64,000 nucleotides of DNA from Geobacter sp. AOG2 (GTDB taxonomy: Bacteria > Desulfobacterota > Desulfuromonadia > Geobacterales > Pseudopelobacteraceae), in the NCBI RefSeq assembly GCF_019972295.1, contig NZ_BLJA01000001.1, positions 2,608,158 to 2,672,157 on the forward strand, given 5' to 3'. The position numbers were made by a program, and so were the translations under genes. This document shows, in pieces, positions 1 to 6,423 of the stretch (the stretch's first letter is position 1; each line of letters begins with the position of its first letter). Under the pieces are notes generated by a model. That model was given only the letters and a program-made list of their open reading frames with translations. It made no database searches and had not been told where the DNA came from.

Positions 1-31
1 TCACAGGGACTTGCCTTGAGGAAAAAGATCA

Positions 32-80
32 GGTGCCGGGCCTACACTATTCAAATTTTGAAATTTGCAGGCCTGGCACC
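32..80. repeat. Imperfect inverted repeat (12-bp arms)
   Basis: GGTGCCGGGCCT at 32-43 and AGGCCTGGCACC at 69-80 are inverted copies with one mismatch, around an AT-rich centre that is itself partly palindromic (CAAATTTTGAAATTTG). It could be a REP-like dispersed palindrome or the terminator of a gene lying before the window. No T-run follows directly, so a REP-like element is the slightly better guess. Confidence 0.5.
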
Positions 81-119
81 CTCTTCTCTTCCTTGCAGGC
101 GAAGTGAGGCAAAAACCAT

Positions 120-148
120 TTGACAACCTCGGCACACTTGGGCAAAGT
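120..148 (+). promoter_or_regulatory. Possible sigma-70 promoter of the argD leader
   Basis: A perfect TTGACA at 120-125 is followed after 17 bases by CAAAGT at 143-148, a weak -10 box. Initiation about 7 bases further on would fall at or just before the ATG of the leader peptide at 156. The leader would then be nearly leaderless, which fits the lack of a good Shine-Dalgarno sequence there. The -10 is poor, so this is tentative. Confidence 0.35.
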
Positions 149-155
149 ACAGCCC

Positions 156-218
156 ATGATCCGTCGAGTCCGCCGCAATACGCAGATTATTAGAACCAGC
201 CATGGAGTGGCGGGATAG
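156..218 (+). CDS. Arg-rich leader peptide of a putative argD attenuator
   Basis: A 20-codon ORF reads M-I-R-R-V-R-R-N-T-Q-I-I-R-T-S-H-G-V-A-G and stops with TAG at 216-218. Five of its residues are arginine, four of them in the run R-R-V-R-R (codons at 162-176). It ends 35 bases before a strong hairpin with a T-run, which itself ends 40 bases before argD, an arginine-biosynthesis gene. The segment GGCGGG at 209-214, inside its last codons, is identical to the 3' arm of the terminator (273-278) and so can pair with the 5' arm (257-262). That is the arrangement expected of ribosome-mediated attenuation. No convincing Shine-Dalgarno sequence is visible. Leader function is an inference from layout and codon content. 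Confidence 0.5.
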   Translation: MIRRVRRNTQIIRTSHGVAG

Positions 219-253
219 TATGCGTTTGTGACGTTACACAGACAATTTTACGG

Positions 254-284
254 AAACCCGCCCCCCATTGGAGGCGGGTTTTTT
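254..284 (+). terminator. Intrinsic terminator / attenuator before argD
   Basis: AAACCCGCC (254-262) pairs with GGCGGGTTT (273-281) over a 10-base loop and is followed by T-rich sequence. It lies between the Arg-rich leader ORF and argD with no gene end nearby, so premature termination of the argD transcript is the natural reading. The upstream GGCGGG at 209-214 offers a competing antiterminator pairing. Confidence 0.7.
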
Positions 285-323
285 ATTTTCCGCCTCCGGG
301 GAGCACGAACAGGAGGAGTCCGC

Positions 324-1511
324 ATGTCCAGTTTATCCGCATTCGACACCCTGATGACCATTACCAACCGGCCGCCGCTGATCATGACCAGAGGCGAAGG
401 GTCGTGGCTCTTCGACAGCGACGGCAACCGCTATCTCGATTTCATCCAGGGATGGGCGGTCAATTCACTCGGACATGCTCCGCAGGCGGTCGTTGATGCG
501 CTTGCCTACCAGGCAAGCCGTCTGATCAGCCCCAGCCCGGCTTTTTATAACGACCGGTCGATACGGCTTGCCGACCTGCTCACGGCCAACAGTTGCTTCG
601 ACCGGGTATTTTTTGCCAATAGCGGTGCCGAGGCCAACGAGGGAGCCATCAAGCTGGCCCGCAAATGGGGAGCCGTCCACAAACAGAACGCCTTTGAGAT
701 CATTACCATGATCAATGGTTTTCATGGCCGTACCCTGGCCACCATGTCGGCATCCGGCAAGCCGCACTGGCAGGAGCTGTTCGAGCCGAAAGTCCCCGGT
801 TTCGTCAAAGTGCCGCTCGGAGACCTGGACGCGGTGACCGCGACGATCGGTGAACGGACGGTGGCGATCATGCTGGAACCGGTGCAGGGTGAGGCGGGCG
901 TAATTCCTGCCGGCACGGAGTTTCTCCAGGGCTTGAGGAACCTGGCGGACGAGCACGGCATCCTGCTCATTCTGGATGAGGTGCAGACCGGCATGGGGCG
1001 GCTCGGCTCGCTGTTCGCCTATCAGCAGGCCGGTATCGAGCCCGATATCATGACCCTGGGCAAGGGAATCGGCGGCGGGGTGCCGCTGGCGGCGCTGCTG
1101 GCCAAGGAGGCGGTCTGCTGTTTTGCGCCGGGCGATCAAGGCGGCACCTACAACGGTAATCCGCTGATGGCAGCCGTGGGATGTGCGGTACTGGAAGAGC
1201 TGCTCAGGCCGGGTTTCCTGGAGCATGTCCGGGAAATGGGAGAACGCCTGGCGGCCGGTCTGCGGACGCTATCCGCAAGGCACGGACTCGGAGAGGTACG
1301 CGGCACCGGCCTTTTGCTGGCGCTTGCCGTGCCGGAGGGAAATGCCGATTCGGTTGCCGAAGCGGCCCGCGACCAAGGACTGATCATCAACGCCACAAGG
1401 CCCGACACCCTACGCTTCATGCCGGCCTTGAACGTCACGGCGGACGAGGTCGATGGCTGCCTGGCGATTCTTGACCGGGTATGTTCAATAAGGAGAGCAC
1501 CTGACCAATAA
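324..1511 (+). CDS. argD: Acetylornithine aminotransferase
   Basis: This 395-residue class-III PLP-dependent aminotransferase would convert N-acetylglutamate semialdehyde to N-acetylornithine in arginine biosynthesis. Visible family motifs are [15 protein letters not shown] (the PLP phosphate-binding region), [10 protein letters not shown], and TLGKGIGGG, whose lysine (residue 247) is the expected Schiff-base residue. The start is the ATG at 324, preceded by AGGAGG at 311-316; reading from upstream would translate through the terminator hairpin. Length is normal for ArgD. Related omega-aminotransferases cannot be fully excluded, but the Arg-rich leader upstream supports arginine biosynthesis. 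No other arg gene lies beside it in the window. Confidence 0.9.
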   Translation: MSSLSAFDTLMTITNRPPLIMTRGEGSWLFDSDGNRYLDFIQGWAVNSLGHAPQAVVDALAYQASRLISPSPAFYNDRSIRLADLLTANSCFDRVFFANSGAEANEGAIKLARKWGAVHKQNAFEIITMINGFHGRTLATMSASGKPHWQELFEPKVPGFVKVPLGDLDAVTATIGERTVAIMLEPVQGEAGVIPAGTEFLQGLRNLADEHGILLILDEVQTGMGRLGSLFAYQQAGIEPDIMTLGKGIGGGVPLAALLAKEAVCCFAPGDQGGTYNGNPLMAAVGCAVLEELLRPGFLEHVREMGERLAAGLRTLSARHGLGEVRGTGLLLALAVPEGNADSVAEAARDQGLIINATRPDTLRFMPALNVTADEVDGCLAILDRVCSIRRAPDQ

Positions 1512-1557
1512 TGGTGGGCATGCGTCATACCGCTTATCCGGAACGAGTGAACTTATC

Positions 1558-1586
1558 TTGCGCACGGCCCGGCATTCTGTTAATAT
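1558..1586 (+). promoter_or_regulatory. Putative sigma-70 promoter
   Basis: TTGCGC (1558-1563) and TAATAT (1581-1586) are separated by 17 bases, 140 bases before the TTG start of the membrane protein at 1727. The leader between is GC-rich with several short inverted GCCGG/CCGGC segments that match no riboswitch I know. Confidence 0.4.
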
Positions 1587-1726
1587 AACGCTGATCTATT
1601 TTATAATGCCGCCGCAAAGTGCGCACCGGCTGCCGGGCAGGACGGCGGTGCCGGTGGGGGCGCGGCTTCCCGGCAACCCGCAGGTTCATCCCCGCTGCAT
1701 TGACGGGCAGATAATGGAGGGGTACC

Positions 1727-2188
1727 TTGAAAGAGACGGATCACAAGGCCGTGGTTGTGTCGAGCGAGAGGTGGAGGCAGTTTGTGCTGGCTCCCCTGGT
1801 CGGCGTCTACCTCTTTTCCATGCTCCTGACTCTTTCCCACCTTGGCGAGCCGTTTCCCTTCATGGGGAAACAATACTCGGAGGAGACCAGCGAATTACTG
1901 ATCTTTGCCGACAGCGTCACCTCTCTATACCTCATCGTCGGAATCCTGAAGCGGCAACGGCTCACCCTCTGGCTGCTCATCATCTACAATTTCGGCGTCG
2001 CCTTTAACGGCATCGCCAACCTCTTTCTGCTCCCGGTCCAGCAGATCGTCACCGCTTCGGGGGCCATTGTCCCCGACCACCCCTACCGCCTCAATGCTTT
2101 CGGCGTGTTCGTCCTGTTCCTGCTGCTGAACGTGTTCCTGTATCTCAACCGGCGCCACTTCGACAACAAATCCATTTACCTGTGGTAG
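1727..2188 (+). CDS. Conserved-type integral membrane protein, unknown function
   Basis: This 153-residue protein starts at a TTG with GGAGGGG just upstream (1717-1723), and no in-frame ATG gives a better start. It shows about four hydrophobic segments (roughly residues 19-36, 55-72, 80-105 and 124-140) and ends in a short polar tail. I do not recognise a named domain. It is bounded by its own promoter and the convergent satP gene, so it is probably monocistronic. Confidence 0.75.
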   Translation: MKETDHKAVVVSSERWRQFVLAPLVGVYLFSMLLTLSHLGEPFPFMGKQYSEETSELLIFADSVTSLYLIVGILKRQRLTLWLLIIYNFGVAFNGIANLFLLPVQQIVTASGAIVPDHPYRLNAFGVFVLFLLLNVFLYLNRRHFDNKSIYLW

Positions 2189-2359
2189 CGGTAGCCGGCC
2201 GGGCTCCGCACCCTGCGCCGCCGTTGGCGATCCGTTATCGCCGCGATCCGGCCGCACTATAGCCGCCGGCAACGCGCCGGCCATTATGCCGCCTCTCGGA
2301 AGCCGGCCATGGAGGGTCGGAACCGGGCATGCCCGCCGTTTCGAAAGCGCACAAAGAAG

Positions 2360-2387
2360 AAGGGCCATGCCGGTCGGCATGGCCCTT
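2360..2387 (-). terminator. Terminator of the satP-type gene
   Basis: AAGGGCCATGCCG pairs with CGGCATGGCCCTT over a 2-base loop, one of the strongest hairpins in the window. Read on the minus strand it is followed by TCTTCTTT, and it lies 70 bases past the end of the acetate transporter. It may also serve the convergent membrane-protein gene on the plus strand. Confidence 0.75.
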
Positions 2388-2457
2388 CAAACTTTTCACA
2401 CCGGAATGGTCCCCGGTTCTCCAGCGCCGCTTCGCGGGATGCGGCCGGAGGGGGTGC

Positions 2458-3090
2458 TTACGCGGTAACCTTGCTCGTAGCGAGGCTTTCCTTGACCTGG
2501 GGAGCTTTGTCCTTGATCCAGGCCTCGCCCACAGGAAGCTTGATGCCGGATTCGGCATACACGGCAACGGCCATCAGGTACAGGGCGGAGAAGGCGCAGA
2601 TCAGCAGGTCATAGGCGGCAAAGGTCCCGGCGAGGGCGCTGCCGGCGAGCTCTTTCAGGTCAAGACCGATAAAGCCGAGGAGCAGGGTAAGGAAGATAAA
2701 GGCCAGGGTCGCATGATGTTTCATCGAGGCGACGAAGAGGATGAAGGTGAAGATGGTCCATGCTACCAGGAAGAATCCGAGATCGTTGGCGGAAAATGCC
2801 AGCGTCGGGTAGGCTTTGACCAGTTCCGGGTTCTTCCCGAAGATCACCATGAGGCAAAGGGAAATCCAGAAAGCTCCATAACCGGTAAAGGCGCAAAAAC
2901 CGAAGTTGTTGCCGGTTTTGAATTCCATCAGTCCTGCGATGAGTTGGGCGGAACCGCCGAAGCAGAGCCCGAGCCAGAGGACGGGAGCGATACCGCACCA
3001 GCCCAGGTTATGGCATTGCAGCACCATTGTTGTCATTCCAAAACCAGCGAGGCCGACTACCGCAGGATTTCCCAGTTTCATGTCACTCAT
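2458..3090 (-). CDS. SatP/YaaH-type acetate uptake transporter (GPR1/FUN34 family)
   Basis: A 210-residue inner-membrane protein of the acetate/succinate uptake family. The family signature N-P-A-V-V-G-L-A-G-F-G opens the first helix, and six hydrophobic segments follow, with the usual F-K-x-G-N-x-F-G and Y-G-A-F-W motifs between helices 2 and 3. Length matches the family (about 190-220). Acetate is the main donor of Geobacter-type organisms, and a second, unrelated acetate system (DUF485-ActP) lies at 7.5-9.5 kb. A -24/-12 promoter and three palindromes lie upstream, suggesting control by a sigma-54 enhancer-binding protein. Confidence 0.88.
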   Translation of the reverse strand: MSDMKLGNPAVVGLAGFGMTTMVLQCHNLGWCGIAPVLWLGLCFGGSAQLIAGLMEFKTGNNFGFCAFTGYGAFWISLCLMVIFGKNPELVKAYPTLAFSANDLGFFLVAWTIFTFILFVASMKHHATLAFIFLTLLLGFIGLDLKELAGSALAGTFAAYDLLICAFSALYLMAVAVYAESGIKLPVGEAWIKDKAPQVKESLATSKVTA

Positions 3091-3142
3091 TTCATCCTCC
3101 TATTTCGTTTTGCGATATGTTATTTCGCTCTCTGATCATTCA

Positions 3143-3158
3143 GCAAGTAGCATACCAA
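3143..3158 (-). promoter_or_regulatory. Sigma-54 (-24/-12) promoter of the satP-type gene
   Basis: On the minus strand the sequence is TGGTATGCTACTTGCT. It carries the invariant GG and GC at the exact 10-base spacing and TTGC at the -12 element. It lies about 53 bases upstream of the start codon, and three palindromic candidate enhancer sites lie 85-240 bases further up, where a sigma-54 activator would bind. Confidence 0.65.
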
Positions 3159-3242
3159 CGTTATATATTTTTGTATTCACACAAATATCGTTACATTACG
3201 GCAAGTTACGTTCTAAGGCACAAAACCGCCCCCTCCCGCCCG

Positions 3243-3384
3243 TTTTGCAGCATTGCAAAAACCGGCTTTGACGATTTACGCAACAGGAAGACGGAAAAAA
3301 CTATAATCCTGCCAGTTCAAACTGTTAGTGCGGCTATGGCGGGCATTTGCATAACTGCAAATCGGGTTTTGCAAAAGTGCAAAA
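3243..3384. promoter_or_regulatory. Three TTTTGCA-N4-TGCAAAA palindromes (candidate upstream activator sites)
   Basis: Perfect-armed palindromes occur at 3243-3260 (TTTTGCA-GCAT-TGCAAAA), 3345-3362 (ATTTGCA-TAAC-TGCAAAT) and 3367-3384 (TTTTGCA-AAAG-TGCAAAA). Their centres are 102 and 22 bases apart; 22 is about two helical turns. They sit upstream of the sigma-54 promoter of the acetate transporter and are not part of any ORF I support. The cognate activator is unknown; the NtrC-type regulator at 39.7-41.1 kb is only one of many possibilities. Confidence 0.65.
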
Positions 3385-3536
3385 GCACAGAGGGGGGCAT
3401 GGCCGCGGGGAAACGCGTGAAGTGCGGATTTGTAGGAATGGTGCGGAAACGGGAAGAAAAAGGCATGCGCGGGGGCCTTTGACGCGGGACATCGCCCCCT
3501 GTCAAGGGGCGACCCGGCGGGGCCGCCCGCCTGGCT

Positions 3537-4073
3537 TCAGGGTTTGCGAACCAACTTCTCCAGGGGAAACCCCTGTTTGGCTACCAGGTCAAGGATATGC
3601 TGGTAAACATCCTTCTCCATCACCGGTTTGCGGGCCAGCACCCAGAGGTACTTCCGATTGGGCGAACCGACCACGGCGTACTCGTATGACGGCCCCAGAT
3701 CGATGATCCAGTAGTCTGTCCTGAACGGCCAGAAAAAACTTACCTTCAAGCGGGCGTTGCCCTGGGGATCGACCGACCAGGCCCGCCCCTTCGCTTCACG
3801 CCGGCTGTTATCCTTTTCATCGACGCAACGGTTGATCACTTCGACCTCACCGCTGGGTAACAAGGTATATGTGGCGGTACTTCCCCGGCATCCTTCCTGG
3901 AAGAAGTGATCGAACCGCGCAATTTCATACCAGACCCCCATATAGCGCGCCAGATCGACGCTCTGGACCGGCGAAACCGGAAGGGGGGCGGTTGCCGCGT
4001 TGCCGGCCCCGGCAAACAGGACCGCGGCCATAATCAAAATCGTGGTGATTTCAGTTCGTAACGATGAATTCAT
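3537..4073 (-). CDS. Lipocalin family protein (Blc-like)
   Basis: A 178-residue secreted lipocalin. An N-terminal signal peptide ends near A-G-A-G-N-A-A-T-A; there is no lipobox cysteine, so unlike E. coli Blc it is probably periplasmic and soluble rather than a lipoprotein. The lipocalin signature is clear at about residues 43-60 (Y-M-G-V-W-Y-E-I-A-R-F-D-H-F-F-Q), followed by Y-T-L, V-I-N-R-C, F-W-P-F-R-x-D-Y-W-I-I and the late Y-x-W-V-L-A-R-K-P. Two cysteines may form the family disulfide. It lies 64 bases from the ChaN-like gene on the same strand and may be co-transcribed with it. Confidence 0.88.
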   Translation of the reverse strand: MNSSLRTEITTILIMAAVLFAGAGNAATAPLPVSPVQSVDLARYMGVWYEIARFDHFFQEGCRGSTATYTLLPSGEVEVINRCVDEKDNSRREAKGRAWSVDPQGNARLKVSFFWPFRTDYWIIDLGPSYEYAVVGSPNRKYLWVLARKPVMEKDVYQHILDLVAKQGFPLEKLVRKP

Positions 4074-4137
4074 TTTCCGGCTTTCGCAGTCGATTTCGGT
4101 CGGTTTTCACCAGGTGTCGGCAGTTGCCGCACAAACA

Positions 4138-4989
4138 CTAATTGCCTCTGGGCATGAGGTAGTCCACGTCATCGGCGGTTGGCTTCAGCCAGTCGAATTC
4201 GACCAGGTCCGGCAGCACCACCTTATACGTGGCGCCTCCGAAGTCCTTGAGACATTCCGGCGCCCCGTTCTTGATGGCATGCCACGTTCCCGCGATCACC
4301 ACGACCTTGCGCTCGGGGAATTCGCGCCGGTACTTGACGATGGTGTAGGCCATGGTGCTGTTGCGAAGCGCCTGCGCCTCTTCGAAATTGACGGCGGGAA
4401 CCGGCGGTGGGGCGTTGCCGAACGCCTGTTGCCTGATGCGCCTCAGGTATTCGGCCTGGCGGGGGGGCAAAGTCCAGCGGAGCCCCGGCGGCAATTCGCT
4501 CCTGTCGCTCTCGCTGAGCGACGCGGCGCCCCGCCTTACCACGTTGGCTATGATCCTTTTCGGTACGTTAAGGGCAATCAGGGGGATCTGATTGTCGCGG
4601 CAAAAGAGAAACAGGTCCCGGTACAGGTTCCAGCCGTAGGACCAATTCCTGGCGTAGATGGCGGCAAACTCTTTCTCGTCCAATTTCCCCCTGGTCCAGT
4701 CGTCGAGATACCTTTGGTTATCCGTGGTGAACATCTCGAGCCCCAGGGCCAATCGGGGGTTTTTGGCATAAAGCGCCCGTATGATTTCCAGCTGTTTGGC
4801 GTGGACACGGCTGTCGTCGTGGGTATCGCCGATAAAGACCACCTGGGATCGCCCGATGTCTTCCACGAAGGTACCGAAAGCCACCGGGGCTTTGCCGCTC
4901 ATACCGATAATTTCCATGGCGGCATGCGCACCGGCGCCCGTGGAAAGCAGCATACCTGCCACCAAGATAAAGGCGAGGAATGTTTTCAC
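4138..4989 (-). CDS. ChaN-like family protein (DUF399)
   Basis: A 283-residue exported protein with a signal peptide (cleavage near A-H-A-A). The body matches the ChaN/DUF399 family: V-V-F-I-G-D-T-H-D-D near the start, G-L-E-M-F in the middle and V-V-V-I-A-G-T-W-H-A near the end. The conserved His, Asp and Glu of this fold are present. Campylobacter ChaN binds heme and is linked to iron uptake; that role here is extrapolation. No lipobox cysteine is seen. A lipocalin gene follows closely on the same strand. Confidence 0.82.
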   Translation of the reverse strand: MKTFLAFILVAGMLLSTGAGAHAAMEIIGMSGKAPVAFGTFVEDIGRSQVVFIGDTHDDSRVHAKQLEIIRALYAKNPRLALGLEMFTTDNQRYLDDWTRGKLDEKEFAAIYARNWSYGWNLYRDLFLFCRDNQIPLIALNVPKRIIANVVRRGAASLSESDRSELPPGLRWTLPPRQAEYLRRIRQQAFGNAPPPVPAVNFEEAQALRNSTMAYTIVKYRREFPERKVVVIAGTWHAIKNGAPECLKDFGGATYKVVLPDLVEFDWLKPTADDVDYLMPRGN

Positions 4990-5087
4990 TGAATCTCCTT
5001 CGTGGATAAGATAACCGCGACTATAGCAGGCATGGTCCGGGTTGGAAACCCGATTGCGGAAACAGCTATTTTCCGCTCCGGGTCAAA

Positions 5088-5118
5088 CAGAGGCCGCCCC
5101 CATCCGGAGCGGCCTCTG
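5088..5118 (-). terminator. Hairpin after the 42-residue membrane protein
   Basis: CAGAGGCCGC (5088-5097) and GCGGCCTCTG (5109-5118) form a 10-bp stem. On the minus strand it lies 43 bases past the stop of the small gene at 5161-5289 and is followed only by TTTG, so it is a weak intrinsic terminator. Confidence 0.5.
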
Positions 5119-5160
5119 CGCCACGTACTTTGAACTGCCGGTGCACCTGGCCGGACAGGA

Positions 5161-5289
5161 CTAATCGTCGCCTTCGTCTCCAGCCATTAAATCGAAATGA
5201 TGCGAATCGACATGTTTGAGGTGCCTTCCCCATACCGATTCGAGAAGCAAAACCGTTCCGCCGATAAAGAGTAACATGAAGATCACCAT
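5161..5289 (-). CDS. Small single-span membrane protein (42 residues)
   Basis: A 42-codon ORF starts M-V-I-F-M-L-L-F-I-G-G-T-V-L-L-L-E-S-V-W and ends H-F-D-L-M-A-G-D-E-G-D-D. A purine-rich GGAAAGGGGGAAG lies just upstream of the ATG, and a hairpin follows the stop. Residues 2-16 form one membrane span; the tail carries H-L-K-H-V-D-S-H-H, then a strongly acidic end. The clean RBS and terminator make it more than a chance ORF. Function unknown; the His-rich stretch could bind metal. Confidence 0.55.
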   Translation of the reverse strand: MVIFMLLFIGGTVLLLESVWGRHLKHVDSHHFDLMAGDEGDD

Positions 5290-5532
5290 GGTTCTTCCCC
5301 CTTTCCCGGTATAAGCTTTCCCCCTTTTTTTACATTATAATCCGTCTGAAGGGGGTGAACGCAAATAAAATGTGCTGACGCCCCTTGAAAGCAGACATGA
5401 GGCGTTTGGAAAAACGATGCCGAGGAGAAGAAGGACGATTCCCGGAGCGCCTCACACGCCTCATCGCCAGGGGTCTGATCAAGCCTACAGCCTCGGGCCG
5501 CAGGGAACTAAAAACAGGCAAACCCGTCCGGA

Positions 5533-5548
5533 TGTGACGGCCGTCACA
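5533..5548. promoter_or_regulatory. Perfect CRP-type palindrome
   Basis: TGTGACGGCCGTCACA is a perfect 16-bp palindrome identical to the CRP consensus TGTGA-N6-TCACA. It lies 46 bases before the GEMM-Ib aptamer. TATTAT at 5549-5554 directly abuts it and could be a -10 box, which would put the site in a repressing position. If the start is nearer the aptamer, the site would lie at an activating distance. Confidence 0.6.
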
Positions 5549-5593
5549 TATTATCTGCGCAGGAAAAGGTAAGGTGAGATCATAAAACAGAAG

Positions 5594-5676
5594 GATATCG
5601 ACAATACTAAACCATCCGCGAGGATGGGACGGAAAGCCCAAGGGTCTCACCGAGACAGCCGGGTCGCCGAAATATC
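5594..5676 (+). ncRNA. GEMM-Ib riboswitch aptamer (3',3'-cGAMP class)
   Basis: The sequence contains the GEMM-I core: ACAATACTAAACCATCCGCG, GGATGGGACGGAAAGCC, GGGTCTCACCGAGACAGCC and GGGTCGCCG. From memory it is nearly base-for-base like the Geobacter Gs1761 (pgcA) aptamer. At the ligand-contacting position equivalent to G20 of the Vc2 c-di-GMP riboswitch it has A (the A of AATACTAAACC), the feature of the GEMM-Ib subclass that prefers 3',3'-cGAMP. P1 is formed by GATATCG (5594-5600) with CGAAATATC (5668-5676). The downstream gene is at 5741. Confidence 0.9.
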
Positions 5677-5705
5677 GAGATGATATTGGCGACCCGGCTT
5701 TTTTT
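5657..5705 (+). terminator. Expression-platform terminator of the GEMM-Ib riboswitch
   Basis: AGCCGGGTCGCC (5657-5668) pairs with GGCGACCCGGCT (5688-5699), AATATC with GATATT inside it, followed by seven T. The 5' strand of this hairpin uses the 3' strand of aptamer stem P1 and the 3' aptamer domain. Ligand binding that holds P1 together would therefore prevent termination, implying an ON switch. Confidence 0.85.
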
Positions 5706-5740
5706 GTGCCCACAGCAGGGAAGAAGGGAAGGTAGAACGT

Positions 5741-6097
5741 ATGCGAGCAAAGCAGCACCGTCGCCCAACACCCTGCCTGTTCATGGCCGCCGCACTGGGT
5801 ACCGCACTGTGCCTGTTTGCCTCCGCCTTGCCCGCCCGAGCCGAAAACCTGGTCCATTTAAGGTTGGCCGATCCGCAACAACTCAACCAATCTCACCCGC
5901 AGGCCCGTTCCACCAAACAGACCCGTCTGGCCCTGGACGATGACGGTAACGTCATGGTCCGCTTCAACAGGATGTCGGTCACCTTCATCTACGACGCGGG
6001 CGGCAGCCCCCAGGACAACCGGATGCGACCGAATGCTCCCCACCAGGAGGTCGCCTGCCTTGGGGGCCTCAGCGTCAAACTCGGTGTTTCCTTTTAG
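5741..6097 (+). CDS. Small secreted protein of unknown function under GEMM-Ib control
   Basis: 118 residues, ATG start with AAGGGAAGG upstream. An N-terminal signal peptide (basic start, hydrophobic core at about 13-29, cleavage after A-R-A) is followed by an 85-residue polar domain that I do not recognise. It has no CxxCH, so it is not a cytochrome, unlike many GEMM-Ib targets in Geobacter. It ends in a beta-like stretch with C-terminal Phe (V-K-L-G-V-S-F), somewhat like outer-membrane proteins but far too short for a barrel. One cysteine. Direct riboswitch control implies it belongs to the cGAMP regulon, possibly cell-surface or electron-transfer related. Confidence 0.75.
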   Translation: MRAKQHRRPTPCLFMAAALGTALCLFASALPARAENLVHLRLADPQQLNQSHPQARSTKQTRLALDDDGNVMVRFNRMSVTFIYDAGGSPQDNRMRPNAPHQEVACLGGLSVKLGVSF

Positions 6098-6423
6098 CCG
6101 TTCACCATCCTCCCCTGCAAGATCAAATCGGGTACGACGACGAAAAAGCGCACCTCGTTGACAGGCTGTTGCATAACGCCTTGGGGGAGCTCATTGGGGT
6201 AATGTGGGCGGAACATTGTGACGGATGTGAAACATTTGTGAACATAATGTGCAATTGTGCTTTGGTTTCGGGTCTTTTGTCGTAATTGCCTAGAACCTTT
6301 TCGCCGGGTAGTGTATGCTAACCATATGATGATGATACTAAAATACAGAGTGCGCGGCGTTTTTGCCGCCTGTTCCACCGGTGCGCACATTGGGGACCGG
6401 GGGGCGCCGAAAAGCGCCGATGC
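6098..6423. other. 326-base intergenic region, no gene seen
   Basis: I see no supported ORF here. It contains two similar segments ACATTGTGA (6212-6220) and ACATTTGTGA further on, and an AT-rich stretch with repeated ATGATG ahead of the acyltransferase gene. I cannot assign a promoter with confidence. Confidence 0.4.

Noticed and set aside
1560-1726. GC-rich leader considered as a riboswitch
   Set aside because: It has inverted GCCGG segments but does not match the core of any riboswitch class I know.
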